From an uncultured Synergistales bacterium (GTDB lineage: Bacteria; Synergistota; Synergistia; Synergistales; Aminobacteriaceae): 36,929 nucleotides of DNA. Position 1 is the first letter of the stretch; each line of letters starts with the position of its first letter. A model generated the notes under the pieces. The model did not search any database, had not been told where the DNA came from, and was given only the letters and a program-made list of their open reading frames with translations. Location of the stretch: assembly GCA_905233455.1 (NCBI GenBank), contig CAJOES010000004.1:1-36929 (forward strand), written 5' to 3'. A program made the translations under genes and the position numbers. This document shows positions 22,695-31,472 of this stretch, one piece after another.

Positions 22695-25283
22695 ATGAAC
22701 GGGAACGATGAAATTTTCACGATAAAGATAAACGGCAAAACCATAACTACACCCGAGAACAAAAAATTAATCCGGCTTCTGCGTGATGACCTGCATTATA
22801 CGTCGGTAAAGGACGGGTGCAGCGAGGGGGCCTGCGGTACATGCACAATCCTAATGGACGGCAGACCCGTAAGAGCCTGCATCATGACTACGCAACAGGC
22901 AGACGGCAAAGAGATTCTGACGGCTGAAGGCTTATCGGATACCGAGAAGGAAGCATACGTGTACGCTTTCGGGAAAGTCGGTGCGGTTCAGTGCGGGTTC
23001 TGCACTCCCGGAATGGTCATGGCCTCTAAGGCACTGCTCAGCACTAACCTTAACCCTGCAGAAGATGACGTGAAGAAGGCCATACGCGCAAATATATGCA
23101 GGTGCACGGGCTACAAGAAGATACTTGAAGGGATAATGCTTGCCGCTAAAATTCTGCGGGGCGAAGAAACGATTGATTACACGCTTGAACGTTCGGATAA
23201 TTTTGCTGTGGGCGAGCGGGCTTTCAGGAATGACGTTCGCGAAAAGGTGTTGGGGACGGGCAAATATCCTGATGATATATATCTTGACGGGATGGTTCAT
23301 GCGTCTGCTGTACGGTCAAAATATCCACGCGCTAAGATTCTCCGTATCGACTCATCAGAGGCCGAAAAACTTCCGGGCGTTCTTGCTGTGCTCAAGGCTG
23401 AAGACGTGCCGGTCAACAAAGTCGGGCACATTCAGCAGGATTGGGACGTGTTCATCGCTGAAGGAAATATTACCCGCTGTGTAGGTGATGCCTTATGCCT
23501 TGTTGTAGCTGAAACACGGGAGATATTAGAGGAGGCCAAGAAGCTGATTCATGTTGAGTATGAACCGTTAGAGCCTGTGAGGAATATAGACGAGGCTAAA
23601 GCTCCGTGCGCACCGCTGGTTCACAGCATGGGGAATCTGTGTCAGAGCCGTCATGTAGTCAGAGGGGACGCAAAAACCGCGCTTGCGAACTCAAAATACA
23701 CCATCACAAGAACATTCACTACGCCATTCACTGAACACGCATTCCTTGAGCCTGAATGTGCAGTAGCTTTCCCGTATAAGGACGGGGTAAAAATCATCTC
23801 GTCGGATCAGGGAGCATATGATACCCGCCATGAAGTTGCGCATATGCTCGGCTGGGATCAGGAACGCGTAATTGTCGAGAACGCATTAATCGGCGGGGGC
23901 TTCGGGGGCAAAGAGGACGTTTCGGTTCAGCACCTAGCCGCACTTGCCGCATTGAAGGTCAGCCGTCCCGTGAAGGTCAAGATGTCCCGGCAGGAATCAA
24001 TCAACTTCCACCCGAAACGGCACGCAATGACAGGAACATTTACGCTTGGCTGTGATGAGAACGGAATATTTACCGGGCTTGACTGCGAGATATATTTTGA
24101 CACCGGAGCTTATGCCTCATTATGCGGGCCTGTGCTTGAGCGGGCATGTACGCATTCAGTAGGGCCGTACTGCTATCAGAACACGGACATACGCGGCTAC
24201 GGATACTACACCAACAATCCCCCTGCAGGAGCATTCCGGGGCTTCGGAGTGTGCCAGAGCGAATTTGCGCTTGAGCAGATCATCAACCTTTTAGCCGAGA
24301 AAGCCGGAATATCCCCGTGGGAGATACGCTACAGGAACGCAATAGAGCCGGGAAAAGTTTTGCCTAACGGACAGGTAGCAGACCCATCAACAGCACTGAA
24401 AGAGACTCTGTTAGCCGTAAAGGACGTATACGAGTCCAACCGGGGCAGGGCAGGGATTGCATGTGCCATGAAGAATGCCGGCGTTGGTGTCGGCCTTCCG
24501 GACAAAGGACGCGCAAAGATACGCATAGAAGACGGCATTGCATGTCTCTATACTGCGGCGAGCGACATCGGGCAGGGCTGTGCAACGATATTCACGCAGA
24601 TTCTTGAGTCTGCAACGGGACTTCCGCGCAGCAGGATACGACTCATGCCGGGCAGCACGGAGACATCACCGGATTCCGGGACAACTTCAGGATCACGGCA
24701 GACTCTCATCACCGGCGAGGCTGTCCGCATGGCAGGGCTGAAGCTGAAAGAGGCAATGAATGATTCATCACTTGAAGGGCTTGAAGACCGGGAATTTTTC
24801 GCGGAGTTCTTTGACCCAACAGACAAGCTCGGAGCGGACAAACCTAACCCTAAGAGCCATGTAGCTTACGGTTTTGCGACTCATGTTGTGATTCTCGGTG
24901 ATGACGGCAGGGTATCGGAAGTTTACGCGGCACATGATTCCGGGAAGGTCGTAAACCCAACATCAATTCAGGGGCAGATTGAGGGCGGAGTCCTTATGGG
25001 ACTGGGATATGCACTCACGGAAGATTTCCCGCTGAAAGACTGCGTACCGGCGGCGAAATACGGCACATTAGGACTTATGCGCGCAACGGACATTCCCAAC
25101 ATTCACGCGATATACGTTGAACGGGACGACAAGATTCCGTTTGCATACGGGGCTAAGGGCATCGGGGAAATTGCGACTATACCTACAGCACCGGCAGTTG
25201 CAGGAGCATATTACGCGAAATATCATGAGTTCCACACGAAACTGCCTATGGACGGGACTAAGTACAGGCCGAGCAAGAAATGA
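22695..25283 (+). CDS. xdhD: Selenium-dependent xanthine dehydrogenase/purine hydroxylase XdhD, fused Fe-S and Mo subunits
   Basis: A single-chain molybdenum hydroxylase of 862 aa. Residues 1-160 are the two [2Fe-2S] domains: CSEGACGTCTILMDGRPVRAC and QCGFCTPGMVMASKALL...ICRCTGYKKILEG. The rest is the aldehyde oxidase/xanthine dehydrogenase Mo domain: TPFTEHAFLEPECA, IGGGFGGKED, NPPAGAFRGFGVCQSEFALE, DIGQGCATIFTQI and AYGAKGIGEIATIPT near the Mo site. There is no FAD domain. The fused layout matches E. coli XdhD. YqeB and YqeC next door mark use of a labile selenium ligand. It probably hydroxylates or dehydroxylates purines. AGGAGG precedes the ATG. Confidence 0.93.
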   Translation: MNGNDEIFTIKINGKTITTPENKKLIRLLRDDLHYTSVKDGCSEGACGTCTILMDGRPVRACIMTTQQADGKEILTAEGLSDTEKEAYVYAFGKVGAVQCGFCTPGMVMASKALLSTNLNPAEDDVKKAIRANICRCTGYKKILEGIMLAAKILRGEETIDYTLERSDNFAVGERAFRNDVREKVLGTGKYPDDIYLDGMVHASAVRSKYPRAKILRIDSSEAEKLPGVLAVLKAEDVPVNKVGHIQQDWDVFIAEGNITRCVGDALCLVVAETREILEEAKKLIHVEYEPLEPVRNIDEAKAPCAPLVHSMGNLCQSRHVVRGDAKTALANSKYTITRTFTTPFTEHAFLEPECAVAFPYKDGVKIISSDQGAYDTRHEVAHMLGWDQERVIVENALIGGGFGGKEDVSVQHLAALAALKVSRPVKVKMSRQESINFHPKRHAMTGTFTLGCDENGIFTGLDCEIYFDTGAYASLCGPVLERACTHSVGPYCYQNTDIRGYGYYTNNPPAGAFRGFGVCQSEFALEQIINLLAEKAGISPWEIRYRNAIEPGKVLPNGQVADPSTALKETLLAVKDVYESNRGRAGIACAMKNAGVGVGLPDKGRAKIRIEDGIACLYTAASDIGQGCATIFTQILESATGLPRSRIRLMPGSTETSPDSGTTSGSRQTLITGEAVRMAGLKLKEAMNDSSLEGLEDREFFAEFFDPTDKLGADKPNPKSHVAYGFATHVVILGDDGRVSEVYAAHDSGKVVNPTSIQGQIEGGVLMGLGYALTEDFPLKDCVPAAKYGTLGLMRATDIPNIHAIYVERDDKIPFAYGAKGIGEIATIPTAPAVAGAYYAKYHEFHTKLPMDGTKYRPSKK

Positions 25284-26077
25284 TGAGAATATGTATACGC
25301 GGTGCAGGAGACATAGCAACAGGCATTGCGGTAAGGCTCATGCGTTCGGGAATGAAGGTAATCATGCTCGACATTGCACAGCCAACAGCAGTGCGCAGAA
25401 CCGTTAGCTTTTCGGAAGCTGTAAGGCTGGGGAAATTCACTGTTGAGGATCTCACTGCATACAGGGCTGAAAGCGTCTATGAAGCAATACGCATAACGGA
25501 CGGGAATAATGCCGCAGTCATGGTGTGTCCTGACGGAAGCCTCATAGAGTCCCTGCGGCCTGATGCCATCGTTGATGCAGTTATCGCGAAAAAGAATATA
25601 GGCACAAAAATATCTGATGCCCCAATAGTTATAGGTGTCGGGCCGGGCTTTACCGTCGGGATTGATTGTCATGCAGTGGTAGAGACTAAGCGCGGTCATC
25701 ATCTCGGCAGGGCAATATATGAACGCGGGAAATCTGCTGCTCCCAACACGGGAATTCCCGGCAATATTTGCGGCTATACGTCTGAACGCGTGCTCCGTGC
25801 TCCGTGTGACGGCGTGTTCGCGGGGCATAAGAATATAGGCGATATAGTTCGTGCGGGAGATATTGCGGCATATGCCGGGGGACTTCCTGTGTACTGCACG
25901 ATTGACGGAATGCTGAGAGGGCTTCTAGCTGACGGCGTTAGAGCTGTGCAGGGCATGAAGTGCGGAGATATTGACCCAAGAGGACTGGAGGCGGACTGCA
26001 TGACAGTATCAGATAAGGCTCTTGCTGTTGCCGGGGGAGTGCTTGAAGCGTTGTTGCATTTCCGGAGTCTTGCGTGA
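25280..26077 (+). CDS. yqeB: EF2563/YqeB family selenium-dependent molybdenum hydroxylase system protein
   Basis: A 265-aa protein starting (M)MRICIRGAGDIATGIAVRLMRSGMKV, a Rossmann-like Gly-rich motif, with the conserved SFSEAVRLGKFTVEDLTA block, GPGFTVGIDCHAVVETKRGHHLGR in the middle and APCDGVFAG later. The family is one of two markers (with YqeC) of selenium-dependent molybdenum hydroxylases and is thought to help mature the selenium-containing cofactor; mechanism unknown. The start overlaps the xdhD stop (ATGATGA), so either tandem ATG could serve. Confidence 0.92.
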   Translation: MMRICIRGAGDIATGIAVRLMRSGMKVIMLDIAQPTAVRRTVSFSEAVRLGKFTVEDLTAYRAESVYEAIRITDGNNAAVMVCPDGSLIESLRPDAIVDAVIAKKNIGTKISDAPIVIGVGPGFTVGIDCHAVVETKRGHHLGRAIYERGKSAAPNTGIPGNICGYTSERVLRAPCDGVFAGHKNIGDIVRAGDIAAYAGGLPVYCTIDGMLRGLLADGVRAVQGMKCGDIDPRGLEADCMTVSDKALAVAGGVLEALLHFRSLA

Positions 26078-27249
26078 TGGCGTATGTTATTGCTGTTGCC
26101 GGTGCAGGGGGCAAAAGCTGGTACATAGACAGGGTTGCGGACATTTACGCTGTGCACGGCCTGAATGTCTGCATCACTACTACAACGCACATATTCAGGC
26201 TTCCGAACCGCAGAAACGTCATTTACGCGGGAAAGCCTGAAGGAGTCAAGCTGTCATATCTAGGCGATTACGGGTATGAATATATCTGCAGGAATTTTGA
26301 TGCTGTTCTTGTTGAGTCGGATGGGTCTCATCACTGCCCCGTCAAGATACCCGCTGAATATGAACCCGTCATACCCTCAAACGCAAATGAAATCGTTATA
26401 GTTATGGGTCATCATTCGTGCGGAAGAATTACCGGCGAAGTGTGCCAGAGATTCAATGATGACGCAGCAAGACGGCTCATAATTGGTGAAGGCACACCTA
26501 TAACCGGCAGGATAATTGACGCAATCGCATATGAATACTACATAAACCCCCTGCAGAAAAAATTTCCCAGCACAAAAATAAAATACTTCAGAAACAACCT
26601 GACCGCCTCAATCAAAGATTATTACGGAATGAATATTGCTTTAGTCCTCATGTGTTCGGGAAAGTCTGAAAGATTCGGAAGCAATAAGCTCATGTATCAG
26701 CTTGACGGCAGGAAAATATTCAGCTATGGGCTTGAGGCTCTGATCTCGGCAAAATTCCTTCTGGACACTGACGGCATAAATTCGCAGGTGTTCGTTACGG
26801 GCGGCAATGAAGAGTTAGAACGGTGCGTAAAAGACCGCTGGCCCGGCACAGTCATAATACCAAACGCTTTGAGGCATGAAGGCATTTCCGGTTCTGTCCG
26901 GTGCGGGGCTGAAACTGCAATGAATTACGGCTTTGATGCTGTCCTGTTCCTTGCAGGTGATATGCCGTTCTTCCCTGCTGATGACATTTCAAGACTGGTG
27001 AAAGAGTTTCTGTGTTCCGGGAAATTATACGGCTGTGCTTATTCGTCTTATCCCTCAAACCCTGCAATATTCAGGCCGGAATGCTATTCGGCGTTGCTTG
27101 GCCTGACGGGGGACAAGGGAGCGTTGAAACTTATACGGGACAATCCGGAGAAAACATATTATTACGTCGTCAGCAAAAACAAACTGCAAGACATTGACAC
27201 TATAGAAGACATTAATGCACGTTCAAATCTTCAACAAGAATCTTCATAG
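26077..27249 (+). CDS. YqeC–MocA fusion: selenium cofactor protein plus molybdopterin cytidylyltransferase
   Basis: Two normally separate proteins in one frame of 390 aa. Residues 1 to about 180 match YqeC: AVAGAGGKSWYIDRVAD (P-loop-like), CITTTTHIF, VLVESDGSHHCPVKIPAEYEPVIP, EIVIVMGHHSCGR. From about 185, ALVLMCSGKSERFGSNKLMYQLDG and FLAGDMPFFPADD match MocA, which adds CMP to molybdopterin. MocA is needed for xanthine dehydrogenase-type hydroxylases, so the fusion joins the selenium and cytidylation steps. The YqeC half is shorter than free-standing YqeC (about 230-256 aa). The ATG at 26077 overlaps the yqeB stop by 1 bp (GTG 26074 possible). The 3' end overlaps convergent xdhC by 38 bp. 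Confidence 0.88.
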   Translation: MAYVIAVAGAGGKSWYIDRVADIYAVHGLNVCITTTTHIFRLPNRRNVIYAGKPEGVKLSYLGDYGYEYICRNFDAVLVESDGSHHCPVKIPAEYEPVIPSNANEIVIVMGHHSCGRITGEVCQRFNDDAARRLIIGEGTPITGRIIDAIAYEYYINPLQKKFPSTKIKYFRNNLTASIKDYYGMNIALVLMCSGKSERFGSNKLMYQLDGRKIFSYGLEALISAKFLLDTDGINSQVFVTGGNEELERCVKDRWPGTVIIPNALRHEGISGSVRCGAETAMNYGFDAVLFLAGDMPFFPADDISRLVKEFLCSGKLYGCAYSSYPSNPAIFRPECYSALLGLTGDKGALKLIRDNPEKTYYYVVSKNKLQDIDTIEDINARSNLQQESS

Positions 27250-28108
27250 CTCCTCCGCAGACATTTTCACGATTCAGATCAATAGAAATAACTTCAGATT
27301 TTCCAGTGCCGAGAATATTTTTTGCCGCGCTCATGGCCTCCCATTCCATGCACCCGCCGCCGACAGTGCCGAAAACATGACCGTCCTTCGCCATAACCAT
27401 TAATGCCCCAGCACCGGCAGGAGCAGACCCGCTCGTCTCAAGCACCATCATTATTGCGCACGGGCAGTCCAGACCGGCCAGAAATTCCAGCATGGCATAA
27501 TCTGTTTCTGCCGTCTGCATGACTCCGGGATCAGCTTTACGGCTTCTGCGTTCCTGAATCATCTCTGCAAGAACCGATACGGCTATTTCATGCGGGCCCC
27601 GTGCACCTATCTTCAAGCCTATGGGTGAGTGTATGCCGTCAAGAATCTCCTGCGCAAACCCTTCTTCCCTCAGTACAGCCATAAGCCCGGCAGCCCTCCT
27701 GCGAGAACCTATCATGCCCAAATATCCCGGCAGTTCACAGCCGGACAGCACAGCACGCAAGCATTCAGCGTCCCATTCGTGCCCGCGAGTGAGTATGCAC
27801 ACGTAATCTTCACGGGAGATATTCAGCGAACCGACAGCATCAACGAAACCGGAGCATATTACCTTTTCGGCTTTCGGGAATCTTTCAGCACATGCAAATT
27901 CCGGACGGTCATCTACTGCCGTAACGTTCCAGTCAAGAGACGGGGCAAATTCAGCGAGTGCCTGCGCAACATGGCCGCAGCCTAAAAGTATCAAACGTTC
28001 TCTGGGCTTGAAGAGGCGTATGTATGTTTTTCCTTCTGCTGTTCGTGTGAGTAATGATTTTCTGTGCCGGGAAAGTTCGTTCAATATGTCCTGAAACTCT
28101 CTATTCAT
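27212..28108 (-). CDS. xdhC: XdhC/CoxI family maturation factor with reversed domain order
   Basis: A 298-aa protein likely to bind and sulfurate (or selenate) the molybdenum cofactor and hand it to XdhD. A Rossmann domain comes first (ERLILLGCGHVAQALAEFAP, then TAVDDRPEFACAERFP, and PIGLKIGARGPHEIAVSVLAEMI), and the XdhC/CoxI domain comes last (VLETSGSAPAGAGALMVM, HVFGTVGGGCMEWEA, with a conserved Cys). In classical XdhC the order is the opposite. The ATG overlaps the MOSC stop by 8 bp. It is the last gene of the long minus-strand molybdenum run and overlaps convergent yqeC::mocA. Confidence 0.87.
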   Translation of the reverse strand: MNREFQDILNELSRHRKSLLTRTAEGKTYIRLFKPRERLILLGCGHVAQALAEFAPSLDWNVTAVDDRPEFACAERFPKAEKVICSGFVDAVGSLNISREDYVCILTRGHEWDAECLRAVLSGCELPGYLGMIGSRRRAAGLMAVLREEGFAQEILDGIHSPIGLKIGARGPHEIAVSVLAEMIQERRSRKADPGVMQTAETDYAMLEFLAGLDCPCAIMMVLETSGSAPAGAGALMVMAKDGHVFGTVGGGCMEWEAMSAAKNILGTGKSEVISIDLNRENVCGGAMKILVEDLNVH

Positions 28109-28538
28109 TTACTGTAAGCATATCTCCTTTCTTCACCTGCCCGCCTCTGATGACACGCGCAAATATACCTTCTTTCGGCATTATGCAGACACCTGCACGC
28201 TGCTTTATCTCACAGTCATTATGACACTCCTTGCCGATCTGCGTAACTTCAAGCACAGCACTTCCGGCAGTAATTTTTGTTCCGAGCGGCAAATCATGCA
28301 GACATATTCCTTCAGTCAAAATATTCTCCGCGAAATCCCCCGGCATGAACTCAGCATTAACCTGTTCCTGAAGTTTTCTGACGCTCTCAACAGCCAGCAA
28401 ACTTACCTGACGATGCCATTTACCCGCATGAACATCACCTTTAAGGCCGAAATTCTCTATCAGCTCCGCAGAGTCAACCGGCTTCTTTCGCGTCCCTTTG
28501 AGTGCAGACACATTCACCGACAGAACTACACCGCGCAA
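28101..28538 (-). CDS. MOSC domain-containing protein
   Basis: A 145-aa single-domain MOSC protein: ENFGLKGDVHAGKWHRQVSLLAVES at the start, PGDFAENILTEGI, LEVTQIGKECHNDCEIKQRAG with the domain's key cysteine, and VIRGGQVKKGD at the end. MOSC domains handle sulfur on molybdenum cofactor (as in MOCOS and YiiM). Its place between mogA and xdhC supports a role in cofactor sulfuration or selenation; the exact reaction is unknown. The start is TTG, with AGGTG 7 nt upstream, overlapping mogA by 13 bp. Confidence 0.9.
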   Translation of the reverse strand: MRGVVLSVNVSALKGTRKKPVDSAELIENFGLKGDVHAGKWHRQVSLLAVESVRKLQEQVNAEFMPGDFAENILTEGICLHDLPLGTKITAGSAVLEVTQIGKECHNDCEIKQRAGVCIMPKEGIFARVIRGGQVKKGDMLTVNE

Positions 28539-29020
28539 TCCCTTTCACCTTCCCTGCGCAATATCTCGACTCCGTGCTCTAATGCCTCAATCACAGCAGA
28601 AAGGTTTTCGGTTGATGCCTTCATGCTGCCGGGCAAATTGACGATAAGGCTTCTCCCCCTGATGCCGGCCTCCTCACGCGAGAGACATGCACGGGGCGTT
28701 ATGGTCATGCTGTATGCCCTCATTGCCTCCGGTATTCCGCCAGTCCTGCGCTCAATCACGGACAGCGTTGCTTCGGGCGTAACGTCTCTGGGTGAGAATC
28801 CAGTCCCGCCCGTCGTGAGTATCAGCGCAATATCACTTTCCGCACATTTCAGCAGTTCAGCACGTATGATTTCGTATTCGTCCGGAATGATTGAAGTATA
28901 GGCTGTCTTCCACCCGTAACGCTCAAGCATTCCGCACAATGCCGGGCCGCTGGTATCCTCCCGTTCTCCCCTGAATCCCTTATCGCTGACAGTAATTACT
29001 GCCGCACTAAACCCGCTCAT
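28526..29020 (-). CDS. mogA: Molybdopterin adenylyltransferase, MogA/MoaB family
   Basis: A 164-aa protein with AAVITVSDKGFRGEREDTSGP at the N-terminus, LILTTGGTGFSPRDVTPEAT (the GGTG and SPRD substrate motifs) and IVNLPGSMKASTENLSAV. It activates molybdopterin with ATP to MPT-AMP before molybdate insertion. It overlaps moaC by 14 bp and the MOSC gene by 13 bp, so these genes are tightly coupled. The ATG is placed where family members begin. Confidence 0.92.
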   Translation of the reverse strand: MSGFSAAVITVSDKGFRGEREDTSGPALCGMLERYGWKTAYTSIIPDEYEIIRAELLKCAESDIALILTTGGTGFSPRDVTPEATLSVIERRTGGIPEAMRAYSMTITPRACLSREEAGIRGRSLIVNLPGSMKASTENLSAVIEALEHGVEILRREGERDCAV

Positions 29021-29483
29021 AGTCCCCGTGTGCCCCTCCTGTCTTGCGCACCAGCCTCAAGCCGGTAATCTCTATGTCCCTCTGCACGGCCTTGCACATG
29101 TCATACACCGTCAATGCCGCAACAGCCGCCGCAGTAAGTGCTTCCATCTCCGCTCCCGTCCTTCCTGTGCACCTGGCTTCAGCGAGGACATGAACACTGC
29201 AGGTTTCAGGCTCAAGAGTCAGCTCCAAGTCAACGCCGTCAAGATTCAGAGTGTGGCACATGGGAATGATCTCCGGCGTGCGCTTTGCACCCATGATCCC
29301 GGCAACCTGCGCAACCGCCAGAACGTCCCCCTTCTTCATGCCTCCCGACTGTATCAGCGCAAATGTCTCACTGTTCACCATCACATGAGCTTCCGCGCAG
29401 GCTGTACGTTCCGTGATGTCCTTGTTGCTGACATAAACCATTCTGGCTTTTCCGTCGCCGTTGAAATGCGTAAAATCTTTCAT
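29007..29483 (-). CDS. moaC: Cyclic pyranopterin monophosphate synthase MoaC
   Basis: A 158-aa enzyme that completes cPMP, the first stable intermediate of molybdenum cofactor, from the MoaA product. Family motifs: ARMVYVSNKDITERTACAEAHV, AGIMGAKRTPEIIPMCHTLNLDGV, ARCTGRTGAEMEALTAAAVAALTVYDMCKA and the C-terminal RLVRKTGGAHGDYE. Length is usual. It lies 4 bp after moaA and overlaps mogA. Confidence 0.95.
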   Translation of the reverse strand: MKDFTHFNGDGKARMVYVSNKDITERTACAEAHVMVNSETFALIQSGGMKKGDVLAVAQVAGIMGAKRTPEIIPMCHTLNLDGVDLELTLEPETCSVHVLAEARCTGRTGAEMEALTAAAVAALTVYDMCKAVQRDIEITGLRLVRKTGGAHGDYERV

Positions 29484-29487
29484 TCCT

Positions 29488-30441
29488 TCAGCCCCCGATC
29501 ATATTCATAGTTCTGCGCCCCAAAAAGAATCCCGGCCTCACCGGAGGTTTCATCATGACTGCACGGGCAAAAGCATTTTTCATCCCTTCCTCCGACATGC
29601 CTTTTATGTCTATCTCTTCAGATGAATGAAGGCAGGGTTTTATCTTTCCGTCATATGTGAGTCTGATTCTTCTGCAGTTGGGGCAAAATATCCTGCTCAC
29701 AGTCCGTATCAGTCCGATATTACCCAAAGCTCCGGGCAAATGATACAGTTCTGCCGTACCTTCTCCGGGTAATGCTGCAGTATGCACACGCCCGCCCCCG
29801 GCATTTGAACTCACTGCACCGGGTAATCTCTTCAGCACCTCATCACACGACACAAAATCATTCTGTCCGCAGAATCCTGACGGCATAAGCTCAATGAACC
29901 TCACGTCAACAGGAAATTCATACGAAAGCCCTGCAAGCCGTTCAATCTCATCATCATTGAAACCGCCGATAAGCACAGCATTAACCTTCACCTTCTCGAA
30001 ACCTGCACTGACTGCCGCCTCAATCCCGGCCAAGACATGAGCAATACTGCCGCCCCGTGTGAGGTATTCATATCTTTGCGGGTCTAAAGTGTCAAGGCTG
30101 ATATTAACATTCTGCACTCCCGAACGCCTTAACGCCTCCGCCATGCCTGCAAGAAATGTTCCGTTGGTTGTGATGCACAGTTCGCGGACTCCGGGAATTC
30201 CCGCAATACCCTCACATACAGACAGAATATCCGCACGCATCAAAGGCTCTCCCCCGGTAATGCGCACCTTCATGATTCCCACAGATACAGCCGAACGGAC
30301 TGCACATAGTATTTCGCTCTCGGTCATGATGTCATTGCAGGGCAAAAAGTTTTCGGGCACACAGTAACGGCATCGCAGGTTACAGGATTCAGTTACCGAC
30401 AAACGGAGATAATCTATGTTCCTGCCGTAAGAGTCCAGCAT
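29488..30441 (-). CDS. moaA: GTP 3',8-cyclase MoaA (radical SAM)
   Basis: A 317-aa radical SAM enzyme that turns GTP into the cyclic precursor of molybdopterin. YLRLSVTESCNLRCRYCVPE carries the CxxxCxxC cluster, VRITGGEPLMR follows, and the second cluster shows as FCPNCRRIRLTYDGKIKPCLHS. The usual C-terminal GG is present in the tail (NMIGG). The start is put at ATG 30441, which shares one base with the moeA-like stop (TGATG); the ORF-track TTG is one codon earlier. Confidence 0.96.
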   Translation of the reverse strand: MLDSYGRNIDYLRLSVTESCNLRCRYCVPENFLPCNDIMTESEILCAVRSAVSVGIMKVRITGGEPLMRADILSVCEGIAGIPGVRELCITTNGTFLAGMAEALRRSGVQNVNISLDTLDPQRYEYLTRGGSIAHVLAGIEAAVSAGFEKVKVNAVLIGGFNDDEIERLAGLSYEFPVDVRFIELMPSGFCGQNDFVSCDEVLKRLPGAVSSNAGGGRVHTAALPGEGTAELYHLPGALGNIGLIRTVSRIFCPNCRRIRLTYDGKIKPCLHSSEEIDIKGMSEEGMKNAFARAVMMKPPVRPGFFLGRRTMNMIGG

Positions 30442-31457
30442 CAATACTTCCCGAATGTGCAGTTAGGGAAATGGCACGGCCTGCACTGCTGGCACAATCC
30501 CCCGTCGCCCAGCCGCAAAAGGTCTTCACGCGTCAGCTTCTTGCCGGTGTATATCTGCGGGAGCAAGGCATCAAACACCGTAACGGGCATAGTGATAGCC
30601 GCTCCGGGAACGCCTATAACGGGAATACTGCCTGAATACGCCATAAGAGTCATGTTGCCGGGCTGTGAGGGAACACCATAACTCACGACATCACAGCCTA
30701 ATTCACGTATTGCTGTCGGTGTCAGGTCATCAGGATCTACGGACATTCCGCCGGAAAATATCAGGAAGTCCGCACCGTCATTGAGCATTTTCCGCGCCGA
30801 AGCAACAATCATTGAGAGGTCATCATCACACACTGCTACACCGGTGATTTCTCCGGGATATTCAGCAAGTTTCTTCCTGCATACAGGTTCAAACATGTCC
30901 TTTATGCGCCCTGAATATATCTCTGCACCGGTTATGATTATTCCTGCCTTCAGCGGCCTGTAGGGAAGGAGGGTGATAATGTTTTTGCCATTCGCGAGTC
31001 TTTCTGCCTCTGTGATGTTCTGCTCCTGAGTAACTAACGGTACAATTCTCATCGACGCAACACGCATTCCGGGCTTGACGGGGTAATGATCCGGAAGCGT
31101 TGATATGGTTATGTCGGGTATGTGATTTATATGCAGCAACAACGGAACATTCACGCGCAACATTCCGGAAATGTCCGCAAAGATCTGCATCTTCCCTTCA
31201 GACGGCCCGTCAGTGTGAGTCCCTTCCGTACGCATAAATGCCGCAAGCCTTTTCGCCGCGTCTTCTTCGTGAATCTCTCCTGCGTTTTCTTCCCATATGT
31301 ATACGTGCTGTTTGCCTATGTCCAGCATGTGCGAAATATCATCATGCGTTATGACATGCCCCCGCCTGAATGCCGCCCCCTTGAAGCCGTCCCGCATTTC
31401 CGTAATGTCATGGCACAGCGTCAAGCCTTCAGCGTCTTCTACACGTACTTTCTTCAC
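30441..31457 (-). CDS. MoeA-like molybdopterin-binding protein with C-terminal Cys cluster
   Basis: A 338-aa protein related to the MoeA/MogA fold. The N-terminal part has EDAEGLTLCHDITEM, a MoeA-like start, and GAAFRRGHVI. The central domain reads KAGIIITGAEIYSGRIKD, FLIFSGGMSVDPDDLTPTAIRELG and GVPSQPGNMTLMAY, then PVIGVPGAA. It probably takes part in molybdate insertion or binds a finished cofactor. The C-terminus has CQQCRPCHFPNC, a CxxCxxCx4C cluster that could bind zinc or an Fe-S cluster and is not part of classical MoeA. GTG start with AGGAGG about 7 nt upstream; 15 bp after modC. Confidence 0.85.
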   Translation of the reverse strand: MKKVRVEDAEGLTLCHDITEMRDGFKGAAFRRGHVITHDDISHMLDIGKQHVYIWEENAGEIHEEDAAKRLAAFMRTEGTHTDGPSEGKMQIFADISGMLRVNVPLLLHINHIPDITISTLPDHYPVKPGMRVASMRIVPLVTQEQNITEAERLANGKNIITLLPYRPLKAGIIITGAEIYSGRIKDMFEPVCRKKLAEYPGEITGVAVCDDDLSMIVASARKMLNDGADFLIFSGGMSVDPDDLTPTAIRELGCDVVSYGVPSQPGNMTLMAYSGSIPVIGVPGAAITMPVTVFDALLPQIYTGKKLTREDLLRLGDGGLCQQCRPCHFPNCTFGKY

Positions 31458-31472
31458 GTTATCTCCTCCTCA

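Noticed and set aside
25223-25828. 201-aa minus-strand ORF opposite yqeB
   Set aside because: It is a shadow of a well-conserved coding gene, with no recognisable motif.
28221-28901. 226-aa plus-strand ORF opposite the MOSC gene and mogA
   Set aside because: It is a shadow of two conserved genes, with low-complexity Ser-rich translation.
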